Positions 43,855 to 53,510 of a stretch of DNA of 64,000 bases are shown here, one piece after another. The stretch lies in NCBI RefSeq assembly GCF_000720255.1, contig NZ_JOJE01000005.1:496001-560000 (forward strand), written 5' to 3'. The position numbers and the translations under genes were made by a program. A model generated the notes under the pieces. The model had not been told where the DNA came from and did not search any database. It saw only the letters and a list, made by a program, of their open reading frames with translations. Every line of letters starts with the position of its first letter. Positions within the stretch are counted from its first letter, which is position 1. The stretch is from Streptomyces griseus subsp. griseus. GTDB lineage: Bacteria; Actinomycetota; Actinomycetes; Streptomycetales; Streptomycetaceae.

Positions 43855-44613
43855 TCACACCTCGGGGCGCAGCATCGGCGGGTTGAGCAGCGTGGCGCCA
43901 CCGGCGCGGAAGAGCTGGGCGGGACGGCCGCCCTGACGTGTGGTGGTGCCGCCGGTGGGAACGAGGAAGCCGGGCGTTCCCGTGACCTTGCGATGGAAGT
44001 TGCGCGGGTCGAGGGCGACTCCCCACACCGCCTCGTAGACCCGGCGCAGCTCACCGACCGTGAACTCGGCGGGGCAGAACGCCGTGGCCAACGACGAGTA
44101 CTCGATCTTGGAGCGGGCGCGTTCCACCCCGTCGGCGAGGATCTGGGCGTGGTCGAAGGCGAGCGGCGCGACCGGTTCGCCTTCCCTGCCGTAACCGCCC
44201 TGCTGCAGCAGTTCCTCGACGGGCGCCCACCGCGCGTTGCTCGCGTCGCCGCCCGCTCTGGGGGCGGGCAGGTCAGGAGCGAGCGCCAGATGAGCGACGC
44301 TGACCACACGCATCCGGGGGTCGCGCTTGGGGTCGCCGTATGTGGCGAGTTGCTCGAGGTGGGCACCGTACTCGGGGACCGGGACGGCGGGGTCGTGGGC
44401 GCGCAGTCCGGTCTCCTCGGCCAGCTCGCGTGCCGCGGCCTGCGCCAGGTCCTCGTCGGCCCGCACGAAACCGCCGGGGAGTGCCCAGCGCCCCTGGAAC
44501 GGCGGCTCGCCCCTGCGAACCGCCAGCGCGCACAGGGCATGGCGGCGCACGGTCAGCACGACCAGGTCCACGGTGACGGCGAAGGGCGGAAACGCTGACG
44601 GGTCGTAGGGCAT
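43855..44613 (-). CDS. NrtR-like Nudix regulator/hydrolase
   Basis: The 252-residue protein has an N-terminal Nudix domain whose box is intact (G48, E54, R62-E63, E66-E67, G69: GFVRADEDLAQAA then RELAEETGL). Its C-terminal winged helix (TVGELRRVYEAVWGVALDPRNFHRKVTGTPG, then GRPAQLFRAGG) is that of NrtR regulators. NrtR proteins repress NAD-biosynthesis genes and release DNA on binding ADP-ribose. Because the Nudix box is complete, this one may also hydrolyse ADP-ribose. A TATGAT lies six bases before the ATG on the coding strand, so the mRNA is probably leaderless, and an inverted repeat overlaps the promoter. Confidence 0.85.
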   Translation of the reverse strand: MPYDPSAFPPFAVTVDLVVLTVRRHALCALAVRRGEPPFQGRWALPGGFVRADEDLAQAAARELAEETGLRAHDPAVPVPEYGAHLEQLATYGDPKRDPRMRVVSVAHLALAPDLPAPRAGGDASNARWAPVEELLQQGGYGREGEPVAPLAFDHAQILADGVERARSKIEYSSLATAFCPAEFTVGELRRVYEAVWGVALDPRNFHRKVTGTPGFLVPTGGTTTRQGGRPAQLFRAGGATLLNPPMLRPEV

Positions 44614-44619
44614 GCGGCG

Positions 44620-44641
44620 ATCATAGTCGTCTGCCTGACGA
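44620..44641 (-). promoter_or_regulatory. Promoter and dyad before the NrtR-like gene
   Basis: On the minus strand the -10-like TATGAT (44625-44620) sits six bases before the ATG. Just upstream is TCGTC-AGGCA-GACGA (44641-44627), a 5-bp-arm inverted repeat positioned between -10 and -35, as expected for a repressor site. Autoregulation by the encoded protein is inferred. Confidence 0.45.
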
Positions 44642-44744
44642 TAAACACTCCCTTCGTCGGCCGCGCAGGTGGCTGGTCCACTTCGTTCCGTCATGGGCCG
44701 GCGCCTCAGCGCCCCGCCCGCCCCATGTCGCGCGTCCTACGAGG

Positions 44745-47156
44745 TCACACGCCCAATTGCAGGCCCTCGGCCGCTTCCTCGACCATGGCGAGGCCGAGCC
44801 GGCTGACCCGGACGGAGAAGGGGGCGCCCGCGACCCTCAGGCCCGTGAGGCCGATCTCGCCCAGGGGGGCGCTGTGCATGGGGCGGAGGGTGACCGTCCC
44901 GGCCGGGGCGTCGGGGCGGATGCCCGCGAGGGTGGTGAGCAGCAGGATCGCGGCGGCCGCCGCGGTGGCGGCGGGGCGGCAGGCTGCCGGGTGGGGCAGG
45001 GGAGCACTCCCTTCGGTGCGCTGCTCGCCCGCGTACATCTCGGGCAGCCTGTGGCCGAAGGCCTCGGCCGCCGCCAGTACGCCCCGCAGCAGGGAGGCCG
45101 CCTCCTTCTCGTAGGCGGCGTCGGCCAGGCCCGCGACGGCGACCGCAGTCTCCTGCACGCGTACGGCGCCGACCCGATGGCCGAACGGGTTGTGCCCCGG
45201 CTCCTTCACACCCAGCCCGCGCAGCCCCCAACCCGAGTCCAGCGCCGGGCTGCCGAACCGTCGCGCCAGTTGTTCGGTCTGCACCTTGTCGAGCAGGCCC
45301 GGCGCCCGCTCTCCCCCGCCCAGCAGGCCGGTGTCGAGGAGGTGGGCGGCCGCCGCGCCGAAGTGCGGTAAGGGTCTCCCGTCCGGGGCGAGGGCTGCCG
45401 CCGGGCGGCCGCCACCGCGGTCGTCGATCCAGAAGTCGCTCCGGAATGCCGTACGGAGCGCCTGGGCCCAGTGTCGGAGCTCGGCGCCTCCTGGCCTGCC
45501 GAAGGCGTCGAGCAGGTCGGCCCCCAGCAGTGCCGCGCGGTGGGCGTGGGCCTGTGTCTCGCACCGGGCGGGGCCGCCGGGCTGCGGGTCGCGCAGATAC
45601 GGGCCGTCGCGCACGGTGGCCTTCAGCCAGGTGAGGCAGCGCTCGGCCGTCGGCAGCAGTTCCCGTGCCTCGGGCTCGGGCAGGCCCCAGCGGCGGGCCT
45701 CCGCGAGGAGCACGGGGAACAGGAGCGTGGCCTCCGTGCCCGTGCACCCCGGTGGCAGGTGCGCTCCCGCGTCCCGTCGTGGGCCGGGGATCATGCCGGA
45801 TCGGGGGTCGGGGATGGGGAGCTGGGTGCGGGCGAGGGTGCGCAGCGTGCCCGCGGCCAGGCGGGTGTCGAGGGGCAGCGCCATCCGGGCCGCGGCGAGA
45901 GCCTCGGCCGGGGCCAGACCACACCGCCAGGGGGCCCCGGCCGCGAGGTACGTGTCCGTGGGGTGCGCCGGGTCGCGCACCAACAGGGACTGGAGGTCCT
46001 CGACGCCGGCCCGAAGGAGGGCCTGGACGCGTGGGTCGTCGCCCGTCGCCGCTGCGGGAGCCGTCCCACCGGCGGGGGTCAGGGGGCTGGTCGCCGAGCG
46101 GCCCACGGCCCGGACCGGGCCCGCACCGTCCGGGCGCACCCTCAGCTCCACGGTCGTACTGCCGCCCGGGGCCAGGTCGAACTCCCAACGCAGCACGCCC
46201 GCGGAGGCCAGTGCGTCGGCGGGCGGCGGATCCGCCGTGACCGCCGAGGATCCGTCGGGGCCGCTCCAGCGCAGGCCGGAGTCGTGGACGGTCGCGGGCA
46301 CTTCGGGCCCCGTGGTGCCGGAGGCGATCGCCCCCAGATCGGCGAGGTCTGTGCCGAGGGCGACTTCGACCGGCAGGCGCAGGGGGCGCTGGGCCGAGCT
46401 GTGGAGCGTGATCCGTTCCGTGCCGTCCGCGTGGCGGATCCGCTCGACGACGATGTCCGGGTCGGGTCCGGCCTGCGGGGAGGCACGCAGCGTGCCAACG
46501 AAGCGGGCCTGGTCGGCCGCGGTCATCCGGGCCTGAACCGCGAGGGGCTCCCGCCCTGCCACACGCACCTGGCATCTGGCGAGCACCCGTCGCCCCCCGC
46601 GGTAGAACCCCTCCAGCCCTTGGCCGGTCAGCTGCCCTTCCTCCGTGGAGATCGCGAGGCCCGGGAGAGCGACGCAGATCATGGCGGAGTGGACGGGAGG
46701 CAGGCCGGCGGGCCGACGGGGAACCCTGGCCGGGCTGGATGGCGCTGTCGCGGGCTTGGGGTCCCGGGAGGCGACCAGGGGCGGGCGTCGCGTCTGATCG
46801 GCGGGCGGGGAAGGGGACGACGTCCGGTCGGGGGTGAGGGACGGGAGACGGGGCGCCCAGGGGCCTGGGCGGGGCGGGGACGAGGGCTTCGGGTGGTCGG
46901 TGGGTCGGGGAGGCGAGCAGCCCTGGCCGGATTCGGCGGGTCGGCCTGGGATGCGGTCCAGGCCAGTGCCGAGAGGCGGGCGCGCGGGGTGGTCCTGGCC
47001 GGTCAGGGTGGGCCGTGGTGGAGAGGCCGGCTCGTGGTGTCCCGCGCCGCCCGGGATGGTCGGCAGGCCTTGACCGGGCCGGCGGGGCGGCATGGCCCGG
47101 TTCGGAGTGGGGTGGTCGTCGTCGGCGGCGGTGGCGGGCGAGGTCGGTTGATGCAT
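44745..47156 (-). CDS. Glycogen debranching enzyme-like protein (GDE_N_bis type)
   Basis: The 803-residue frame starts with about 155 residues of Pro/Arg/Ser-rich low complexity. An N-terminal GDE-type beta domain follows (ICVALPGLAISTEEGQLTGQGLEGFY), then a C-terminal alpha/alpha toroid with ETQAHAHRAALLGADLLDAFG, DSGWGLRGLGVKEPGHNPFGHRVGAV and LPEMYAGE. The family cleaves alpha-1,6-glucosidic branches or related linkages. The start could be 47156 (AGGAGA upstream) or the ATG at 46682, which would remove the low-complexity leader and begin at MICVALPG. No signal peptide is evident. Substrate uncertain. Confidence 0.78.
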   Translation of the reverse strand: MHQPTSPATAADDDHPTPNRAMPPRRPGQGLPTIPGGAGHHEPASPPRPTLTGQDHPARPPLGTGLDRIPGRPAESGQGCSPPRPTDHPKPSSPPRPGPWAPRLPSLTPDRTSSPSPPADQTRRPPLVASRDPKPATAPSSPARVPRRPAGLPPVHSAMICVALPGLAISTEEGQLTGQGLEGFYRGGRRVLARCQVRVAGREPLAVQARMTAADQARFVGTLRASPQAGPDPDIVVERIRHADGTERITLHSSAQRPLRLPVEVALGTDLADLGAIASGTTGPEVPATVHDSGLRWSGPDGSSAVTADPPPADALASAGVLRWEFDLAPGGSTTVELRVRPDGAGPVRAVGRSATSPLTPAGGTAPAAATGDDPRVQALLRAGVEDLQSLLVRDPAHPTDTYLAAGAPWRCGLAPAEALAAARMALPLDTRLAAGTLRTLARTQLPIPDPRSGMIPGPRRDAGAHLPPGCTGTEATLLFPVLLAEARRWGLPEPEARELLPTAERCLTWLKATVRDGPYLRDPQPGGPARCETQAHAHRAALLGADLLDAFGRPGGAELRHWAQALRTAFRSDFWIDDRGGGRPAAALAPDGRPLPHFGAAAAHLLDTGLLGGGERAPGLLDKVQTEQLARRFGSPALDSGWGLRGLGVKEPGHNPFGHRVGAVRVQETAVAVAGLADAAYEKEAASLLRGVLAAAEAFGHRLPEMYAGEQRTEGSAPLPHPAACRPAATAAAAAILLLTTLAGIRPDAPAGTVTLRPMHSAPLGEIGLTGLRVAGAPFSVRVSRLGLAMVEEAAEGLQLGV

Positions 47157-47437
47157 GCGGTGGCTTCTCCTGCGCTCTGTGCGCCTCGGGCTGGTCGGCG
47201 CCGGGTGGAGGGCCCCGGCAGGACGGGGGCGGAGTGGCGACATCCCTCGGCCGGGTGTTCCGCCACTCAGGTGAACGGAGCGGGGCTCCCGTGGGTCACG
47301 GCCATGGCTGGGCAGCCCTTCCGGAGTGGCCGGTGTGTGTGGGCATGGCCCTGACGGCAGCTGTGTGGCGCCGCGGACGGAACGCCCGGTGCACGTCGTC
47401 GGCATCGGCATGGCCGGGCCGGGCTGTTCACCGGGGC

Positions 47438-49171
47438 TCACATGTCCCGCTCGCCGTCGCTGCTTGCGGAGTTTGGTTCCTCCGCGTGGGTGTTGCGGCG
47501 CCGTGGCACCACGTTCCCGGTCGTACGGGGGCGAGTGCCGCTCGTTCGCGTCGCGGCGGGACGCGTTCGGCGTGACGCCGGAGTGCGAGGGCGGAGGGCG
47601 TTCGGCACCCTCTCGGGCCCTTCGGCGCTTGAGGTGAGGGAGGAGTCGACGGCACTCGCGGGGCGTGGGCGGCGACGGCGGCGGGGAGCCGACTTCGACG
47701 CCAGCTCGGTCGGACTGGGCACCGCGTCGACGCCGGCACTGCGCTTCGGCTCATCTGCTCGGCGCGCGGCCACGTCACCATCCGGCTCATCTGCTCGGCG
47801 CGCGGCCACGTCACCCTCCGGCTCCTCTGCTCGGCGCGCGGCTACGTCACCATCCGGCTCATCTGCTTGGGCCGCCCCCATGGCTCCCTCAGCCTCTCCC
47901 TCCACCTGCTCCACTCCATCGCCCCCCGCGGAAAGGACCTCGGCCTCCTCCCCCGCGTCGTCCGGCCCCGCGCCCGCCGGTCGGTGGCGGTCCTCGCGTT
48001 CGCCGCGTAGGCACTGCCGGATGGATTCCGGGTCGAGGCCCTCGTTGCACGCCTGGTGGAGGAGGCGGGCGAAGAGGTAGTCCGGGTCTGCGCCCAGGGC
48101 CATCGCAAATGCCTCCCTCGCCTCAATACCGTCGCCGGTCGACCAGGCCACCCAGCCGGCCAGGGTGAGGGGGGCGGCGGCGTGCTCGCCGTAGGGGCCC
48201 ACGCAGCGGCGGGCCAGGGCCCGCCACAGGCGCAGGGCGGGGCCCGCCTCGTCGCCCTCCATCCACTCGGCGACGCGATCACGCGTTGTGCGGTCCTGGA
48301 GGCCGAGGATCAGCGTCGCGGCCTCGTCGTGCCCGAGCAGCTCGTCGTCGCGGCGGTCGGACATGAGCGGGCCCGAGACGGGCGGGGCTTCGGCGAGGCG
48401 CCGCATGACGCGTTCGGCCAGTTTCACCGTCTCCTCCGCCACTTCGACGCGGCCCTCGTCGTCCAGGATCCTCGGAATCAGCGCCCTGTTGGCCAGGTCC
48501 AGGGCGGCCTCCTGTTCCAGGGAGGCGGCCGTCTCCCAGGGGAGCAGCCTGGCCCGCAGTTCCCGCAGGGTGCCACGTACCTGGATGCCGGCGTAGGTGG
48601 CCGCCGCGGCGAGGACGGAGGTGCCCGGCAGGCCCATCGGCGTCCCCTCGACGGGGCAGCAGCCCTCGCTCCCGCAGCAGTACGACCAGAAGCGGTTGTC
48701 CGAAATGCACAGCGCCTCGATCACCGGCACGTCGAGGGCGCCGCACTCGACACGAAGCTTCTGGGCCAGCGGTCGCAGTCGTTCCATGACCCGCTGCCCG
48801 GACTCGCCCTTCGCCGGTTCCTGACAGACATAGGCGACGATCTGCTCGGGACGGGCTCCCCTGCGTTCGCTGCCCGTCACCAGACCGTGCGCCAACTGGC
48901 GTGCCGCGAACGCCCAGTCGTCGGGGTCAGCGGGAATCCCGAGCCGGGCCCGCCCGCCGAACCGGCCGCGGCCTTCCCGGTCGTGCAGGGCGACCAGGAC
49001 GATGCTGTCCTCGGGGCGGTAGCCGAGCAGGTACGGCAGGGCGTCGGCCAGTTCGGCCGGGGTGCTCAGGGTGATCTGGTGGGTACCGAGGGCCTCGTAC
49101 GGGTCATGTCCGTCACATCCGGCAATGTCGCCGTCTTCGAAGGATCCAGTGGTTTCGCCGTGATTCGTCAT
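47438..49171 (-). CDS. DUF4192 domain protein with repeat-containing C-terminal tail
   Basis: The 577-residue protein has a DUF4192 domain over residues about 30-390 (LSTPAELADALPYLLGYRPEDSIVLVALHD ... ALCISDNRFWSYCC with a GCCPVEG cysteine pair). A disordered tail follows. The tail holds three copies of a 12-residue motif (ADEPDGDVAARR and AEEPEGDVAARR) plus a partial fourth, then Arg/Ala/Pro-rich sequence. DUF4192 proteins are common in actinobacteria, with unknown function. The start is at 49171 (MTNHGETTG). It lies upstream of the debranching enzyme gene with 281 bases between, and divergent from recQ. Confidence 0.82.
   Translation of the reverse strand: MTNHGETTGSFEDGDIAGCDGHDPYEALGTHQITLSTPAELADALPYLLGYRPEDSIVLVALHDREGRGRFGGRARLGIPADPDDWAFAARQLAHGLVTGSERRGARPEQIVAYVCQEPAKGESGQRVMERLRPLAQKLRVECGALDVPVIEALCISDNRFWSYCCGSEGCCPVEGTPMGLPGTSVLAAAATYAGIQVRGTLRELRARLLPWETAASLEQEAALDLANRALIPRILDDEGRVEVAEETVKLAERVMRRLAEAPPVSGPLMSDRRDDELLGHDEAATLILGLQDRTTRDRVAEWMEGDEAGPALRLWRALARRCVGPYGEHAAAPLTLAGWVAWSTGDGIEAREAFAMALGADPDYLFARLLHQACNEGLDPESIRQCLRGEREDRHRPAGAGPDDAGEEAEVLSAGGDGVEQVEGEAEGAMGAAQADEPDGDVAARRAEEPEGDVAARRADEPDGDVAARRADEPKRSAGVDAVPSPTELASKSAPRRRRRPRPASAVDSSLTSSAEGPERVPNALRPRTPASRRTRPAATRTSGTRPRTTGNVVPRRRNTHAEEPNSASSDGERDM
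47751..47858 (-). repeat. 36-bp in-frame tandem repeats in the DUF4192 gene
   Basis: Three units start at 47751, 47787 and 47823, each differing at one to three bases, with a truncated fourth from 47859. On the coding strand each encodes 12 residues of the type (A/E)EPxGDVAARRA. The period is a multiple of three, so copy-number change would keep the frame. Confidence 0.88.
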
Positions 49172-49301
49172 GCGCCGACGATCTCGCGGATCACAAGATT
49201 CCGCTTGACCCTGTGGATAACTCGGATCAGGGACACGTCACCCGTGCCGCCGACGCCTCGGCCGTGCCGGGATTGTCAGTGCGGTCCTGTTGTATGGACA
49301 C

Positions 49302-51467
49302 ATGGAACACACGAGCAACGCGGATCTCCGGGCGGCCGCCGACGCGGTCCTCGCCCGGCTCGTCGGTGACGCCACCGGTGCCGCCAGGCTGCGCGAGGAC
49401 CAGTGGCGGGCGATCGAGGCCCTGGTCGCCGACAGACGCCGCGCTCTGGTGGTGCAGCGCACGGGGTGGGGCAAATCCGCGGTCTACTTCGTGGCGACCT
49501 CGCTGCTCCGGGCCCGCGGCGCCGGCCCCACCGTGATCGTCTCCCCGCTGCTCGCGCTGATGCGCAACCAGGTCGAGGCGGCGGCCCGGGCCGGGATCCA
49601 CGCTCGGACGATCAACTCCGCCAACACCGAGGAGTGGGACACCGTCCAGGACGAGATCGCCGCGGGCGGCGTCGACGTCCTGCTGGTGAGCCCGGAGCGC
49701 CTGAACAACCCCGATTTCCGCGACCAGGTGCTCCCCGAGCTGGCCGCCGCGACCGGCCTGCTCGTCGTGGACGAAGCCCACTGCATCTCCGACTGGGGCC
49801 ACGACTTCCGCCCCGATTACCGGCGCCTCCGGACGATGCTCACGGACCTCCCGCCGGGCGTGCCCGTCCTCGCGACGACCGCCACCGCCAACGCGCGCGT
49901 GACGGCCGACGTCGCGGAGCAGCTCGGTACGGGCGGCACGTCCGACGCCCTGGTGTTGCGCGGTCCACTGGACCGGGACAGCCTCAGCCTGGGTGTCCTG
50001 CGGCTGTCGGACGCCGCGCACCGCATGGCCTGGCTCGCCGACCACCTCGGCGAGTTGCCGGGCTCGGGGATCATCTACACGCTCACCGTGGCCGCCGCCG
50101 AGGAGGTCACCGCCTTCCTGCGGCAGCGTGGGCACACCGTCGCCTCATACACGGGAAAGACCGAGAACGCCGACCGGCAGCAGGCCGAGGAAGACCTGCT
50201 GGCCAACAAGGTCAAGGCACTGGTCGCCACGTCGGCCCTCGGCATGGGTTTCGACAAGCCCGACCTCGGCTTTGTCGTGCACCTCGGTTCGCCTTCCTCC
50301 CCCATCGCCTACTACCAGCAGGTCGGCCGTGCAGGCCGTGGTGTCGAGCATGCGGAGGTCCTCCTGCTGCCGGGCAAGGAGGACGAGGCGATCTGGGAGT
50401 ACTTCGCGTCCCTCGCCTTCCCGTCGGAAGACCTGGTGCGCCGCACGCTGGACGTTCTCTCACGCGCGGAGAAGCCCATGTCGCTGCCCGCGCTGGAGCC
50501 GCTGGTGGAGCTGCGCCGCTCCCGTCTGGAGACGATGCTGAAGGTCCTCGACGTGGACGGGGCGGTGAAGCGGGTCAAGGGCGGCTGGATCGCGACGGGA
50601 CAGCCGTGGACGTACGAGGCGGAGCGGTACGACTGGGTCGCCCGGCAGCGGAAGGCCGAACAGCAGGCGATGCGTGAGTACGCGTCGACGACGGACTGCC
50701 GCATGGAGTTCCTGCAGCGCCAACTGGACGACGAGGGCGCGAAACCCTGCGGCCGCTGCGACAACTGCGCGGGGGCGCGCTTCACGCCGGACACCTCCAC
50801 CGCCGCTGTGGACGCCGCGCGCGTGGACCTGGGCCGGGCCGGCGTCGAGGTGGAGCCCCGCCGTATGTGGCCCACGGGGCTGCCGGCCATCGGCGTCGAG
50901 CTCAAGGGCCGTATCCCGGCGGGCGAACAGGCCGGTGCCGGGCGGGCGTTGGGGCGGCTGTCGGACATCGGATGGGGAAACAGGTTGCGGCCGATGTTCG
51001 CGGCGCAGGCCCCGGACGGTCCCGTGCCGGACGACGTGGCGCAGGCCGTGGTCGGCGTGCTGGCCGACTGGGCCAGGGGGCCGGGCGGTTGGGCCTCCGG
51101 GGCGACGGACGTCCCGTCGCGCCCGGTCGGAGTGGTCACCGTCGCCTCGCGCAGCCGTCCGCAACTGGTCGGTTCCCTGGGCGCGCGCATCGCCGACGTC
51201 GGCCGACTGCCCCTGTTGGGCAGCGTGGAGTACACGGACGACGCCCCGCGGCTCTCGCGGAGCAACAGCGCCCAGCGCCTCAAGGCACTCGCGGGCGCGC
51301 TGAGCGTGCCGCCCGAACTCGCCTCCGCCCTCGCCGGGGCGCCGGGCCCCGTCCTCCTCGTGGACGACTTCACCGAGACCGGCTGGACCTTGGCGGTCGC
51401 GGCCCGGATGCTCCGGCGCGCCGGCGCGCCAGGGGTTCTGCCACTGGTCCTGGCGGTCCAGGGGTGA
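49302..51467 (+). CDS. recQ: RecQ-family helicase with C-terminal phosphoribosyltransferase-like domain
   Basis: The 721-residue protein starts with a RecQ core. Walker A is [11 protein letters not shown] (Lys58), then [11 protein letters not shown], the DEAH box [28 protein letters not shown], motif [13 protein letters not shown] and motif [13 protein letters not shown]. The RecQ zinc site ([12 protein letters not shown] ... CGRCDNC) follows, then a C-terminal part of about 120 residues containing [19 protein letters not shown]. That segment matches the PRPP-binding signature of type I phosphoribosyltransferases. The helicase should unwind forked or joint DNA in repair. ATG 49302 (MEHTSN) is preferred to an upstream TTG at 49290. 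The gene is single. Confidence 0.88.
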   Translation: MEHTSNADLRAAADAVLARLVGDATGAARLREDQWRAIEALVADRRRALVVQRTGWGKSAVYFVATSLLRARGAGPTVIVSPLLALMRNQVEAAARAGIHARTINSANTEEWDTVQDEIAAGGVDVLLVSPERLNNPDFRDQVLPELAAATGLLVVDEAHCISDWGHDFRPDYRRLRTMLTDLPPGVPVLATTATANARVTADVAEQLGTGGTSDALVLRGPLDRDSLSLGVLRLSDAAHRMAWLADHLGELPGSGIIYTLTVAAAEEVTAFLRQRGHTVASYTGKTENADRQQAEEDLLANKVKALVATSALGMGFDKPDLGFVVHLGSPSSPIAYYQQVGRAGRGVEHAEVLLLPGKEDEAIWEYFASLAFPSEDLVRRTLDVLSRAEKPMSLPALEPLVELRRSRLETMLKVLDVDGAVKRVKGGWIATGQPWTYEAERYDWVARQRKAEQQAMREYASTTDCRMEFLQRQLDDEGAKPCGRCDNCAGARFTPDTSTAAVDAARVDLGRAGVEVEPRRMWPTGLPAIGVELKGRIPAGEQAGAGRALGRLSDIGWGNRLRPMFAAQAPDGPVPDDVAQAVVGVLADWARGPGGWASGATDVPSRPVGVVTVASRSRPQLVGSLGARIADVGRLPLLGSVEYTDDAPRLSRSNSAQRLKALAGALSVPPELASALAGAPGPVLLVDDFTETGWTLAVAARMLRRAGAPGVLPLVLAVQG

Positions 51468-51746
51468 GGGCGCGACCGGAGCGCGACAGACGCGAGAGCC
51501 GCCCGCGCCCGGGGCCGGTCGCGTCCCGCGCGTCGCCTGGTGGAGCATGGGGTAGGGATATAAGTCACGCACCACCGCATAACCGTCGGTGGCCCCAATT
51601 GCTCGTTGCCGCATCCCAGTTCGACAGGAAGAATTGAAGTCCGCTCCCCGCGAGGCCCGTCCGTTGATGACGTAGGGCTCTGCTGCGGTGTGCGCTCTCC
51701 CGAATCCGACCCGCCCGCAGTGTGGGCCGTAGCCGAAGGGAGGAAC

Positions 51747-52367
51747 GTGACCTTCGGATTCGCGCCGTCCTCGGCGGCATCGTTGTCGACGTCCGCGTCC
51801 GCCGCTTCCGCCAACCGCTTGCTCGAGCCCGCGGAGTGGGCCGCCGCGGGGATCCCGCTGCTGCGCAACCCCCGGGAAGTCGTCAGCGGGCTGCACTCGC
51901 GGCACCATCCCAAGCCGGCCACGGCGATCGTGGCCGTGCTGGACCAGGAGGAGCGGGTGCGGGCGAGCGCCTCGTTCATCGGGCGGACGGCTTCGGCGGA
52001 CGGCTGGATGTTCCGCAACGCCCTGCTGGCCCAACTGCGCCGGGTCATCCCGCACGACCTGCGGCGCCGCACCCCGGTGCGCACGGCCGTACTGCTCTAC
52101 TGCCGTGACGGCGATCAGCGCTGGACGGAGGAGGACGGCGCGTGGATGTGGGGCCTGCGCGACGCGTGCACGCTACACGGGCTGCGCTGCGGGGCGTACA
52201 TCACGCTGACACGTGATGGCTGGCAGGTCCTGGGTGAGGGCCGTGGGGGTCGTAGACCGAACGCGGACTCCGCGCCGGAACCCTTTGCGATATCCGAGGC
52301 ACCGCCGCCACTGCCACGCACCGGCGGTGCCGCTTCCGAGGTTCTGCGCCGCGCGGCCGCCCGCTGA
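51747..52367 (+). CDS. Conserved-looking hypothetical protein beside recQ
   Basis: The 206-residue product was not recognised as any named family. It has a Ser/Ala-rich start, then a compact region (ATAIVAVLDQEERVRASASF; GWMFRNALLAQLRRVIPHDLRRR; TAVLLYCRDGDQRWTEEDGAWMW; LHGLRCGAYITLTRDGW) and a Pro-rich tail. The alternation of beta and helix with a DxD-like pair suggests a small alpha/beta domain. GTG 51747 has a clear GGGAGG before it. Codon bias and position between recQ and rnhB support a real gene, possibly linked to DNA metabolism. Confidence 0.7.
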   Translation: MTFGFAPSSAASLSTSASAASANRLLEPAEWAAAGIPLLRNPREVVSGLHSRHHPKPATAIVAVLDQEERVRASASFIGRTASADGWMFRNALLAQLRRVIPHDLRRRTPVRTAVLLYCRDGDQRWTEEDGAWMWGLRDACTLHGLRCGAYITLTRDGWQVLGEGRGGRRPNADSAPEPFAISEAPPPLPRTGGAASEVLRRAAAR

Positions 52368-52800
52368 GAGGACCACCGGAGCCCCATGGTGCTCCGGACC
52401 TCAGCGGCCGACCCCGTGCGGTGCGGTACGCAGGCCTGCAGCGCGTGCGGCAAAGGTTCCCGCCCTGTACGTGGCATGAGCCCCGCCCTGCGCAGAGAAC
52501 GCATTACTGACCGGCGCATGACAAGCCCGTGTTCCTCGACCTCGCCGAGGACCGGGCCACCCGCCGGCCTGGACACGGAGACGGCATCCCGCCCGAGCGC
52601 AGACACGCGGTCCCACCGAGTGCGGACACCGTCCCGCTCAAGTACAGAGACGCGCCTGCGTCTCACATCGGGCGACGCACGCACACGCCGCCCCCTCCTC
52701 GCTGCGCACGCCAAAAGCACCGCCGCGCAGACAGCCCCACGGCGGTGCCCCCGTTCACCGCGGACACCTCCGCGCCCGCGCCCGCGCCTACCGGAACGGC
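52368..52800. other. Convergent region without a recognised gene
   Basis: This 433-base stretch lies between two convergent genes. It carries short imperfect repeats of the kind GCAGACACGCGGTCCCA / GCGGACACCGTCCCGCT near 52600-52650 and ends with a terminator. Frames on both strands are Arg/Ser/Pro-rich without clear bias and are not called. Confidence 0.5.
52716..52747 (-). terminator. Intrinsic terminator with T-run
   Basis: Stem GCACCGCCG (52716-52724) and CGGCGGTGC (52739-52747), nine perfect pairs, followed on the minus strand by TTTT. It lies 53 bases beyond the stop of the minus-strand gene at 52801. Confidence 0.85.
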
Positions 52801-53442
52801 TCAGACGCCCGCGCCCAGCACCGCGTTGATCCGCTGCTGGTCACCGCAGACGATCAACAGGGCACCGGCCCGGCCGAGGGCCAGCGGCAGAGCGGTGACG
52901 GCCGCCGTGTCAGGGCCGCCATTGAGGGCGACGACGACCACGGGGCGGGAGGCGGCCCGGGCGGCGACAGCGGCGTCGGCGTAGAAGACGTCGTCGCGGG
53001 CGTCGTGTTGGGCCCAGTAGGACGCTTCACCGAAGGACAGCTCGTGGGTGGCCCACGGGTGCTGCTCACCGGTGGTGATCACCAGTACCTCACCCGGGGC
53101 ACGGCCCGAGTCGAGGAGCAGGTCCACGGCCTCCTCGGCCGCGTCGAGGGCACCCTCGGCCGAGGCGGGGATCAGCTGGATCTGCGGGGTCGTGGTGTTC
53201 TGAGCGGAAGCGGCCGGAGCGGCCGGGCCCGAGGACTCGGGCTTGACAGCGGCTCCCTCGCGCGGCGCACGTTGCACCGGCGGCGCGGGCCGCACAGGGC
53301 CGGGGCGACCGGGGCGCGGCGGGGCCGCGGGGCGGGGGCCGGGTACGGGGCGAGGGGTCGGCGCGGTACGGCCACTGGCCGGAGTGGCGCGGGGACCCTG
53401 GGCACTCTCGTGAATCTGAGGCTCCTCGGGAATGAGAGGCAT
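52801..53442 (-). CDS. Hypothetical protein with proline-rich N-terminus
   Basis: The 213-residue product has a disordered Pro/Arg/Ala-rich N-terminal half (many PRP and APP repeats). The C-terminal alpha/beta domain of about 95 residues reads GEVLVITTGEQHPWATHELSFG, then a strand PVVVVALNGG and an ending GALLIVCGDQQRINAVLG. That ending recalls the last motifs of superfamily I helicases, but no Walker motif is present. No function is assigned. The start is taken at MPLIPEEP (53442); MFDKNQL at 53463 is possible. It lies directly downstream of rnhB and may share its transcript. Confidence 0.65.
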   Translation of the reverse strand: MPLIPEEPQIHESAQGPRATPASGRTAPTPRPVPGPRPAAPPRPGRPGPVRPAPPVQRAPREGAAVKPESSGPAAPAASAQNTTTPQIQLIPASAEGALDAAEEAVDLLLDSGRAPGEVLVITTGEQHPWATHELSFGEASYWAQHDARDDVFYADAAVAARAASRPVVVVALNGGPDTAAVTALPLALGRAGALLIVCGDQQRINAVLGAGV

Positions 53443-53510
53443 GAGCTGATTTTTATCAAACATTGGTGCGGTTGGCGCCAGCAGGTGGCACATCAGTGCG
53501 AGCGGAATGG

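Noticed and set aside
52386..52829. 147-codon plus-strand frame after the 51747 gene
   Set aside because: It is Arg/Pro/Ser/Thr-rich low complexity that overlaps a terminator and the end of the minus-strand gene at 52801.
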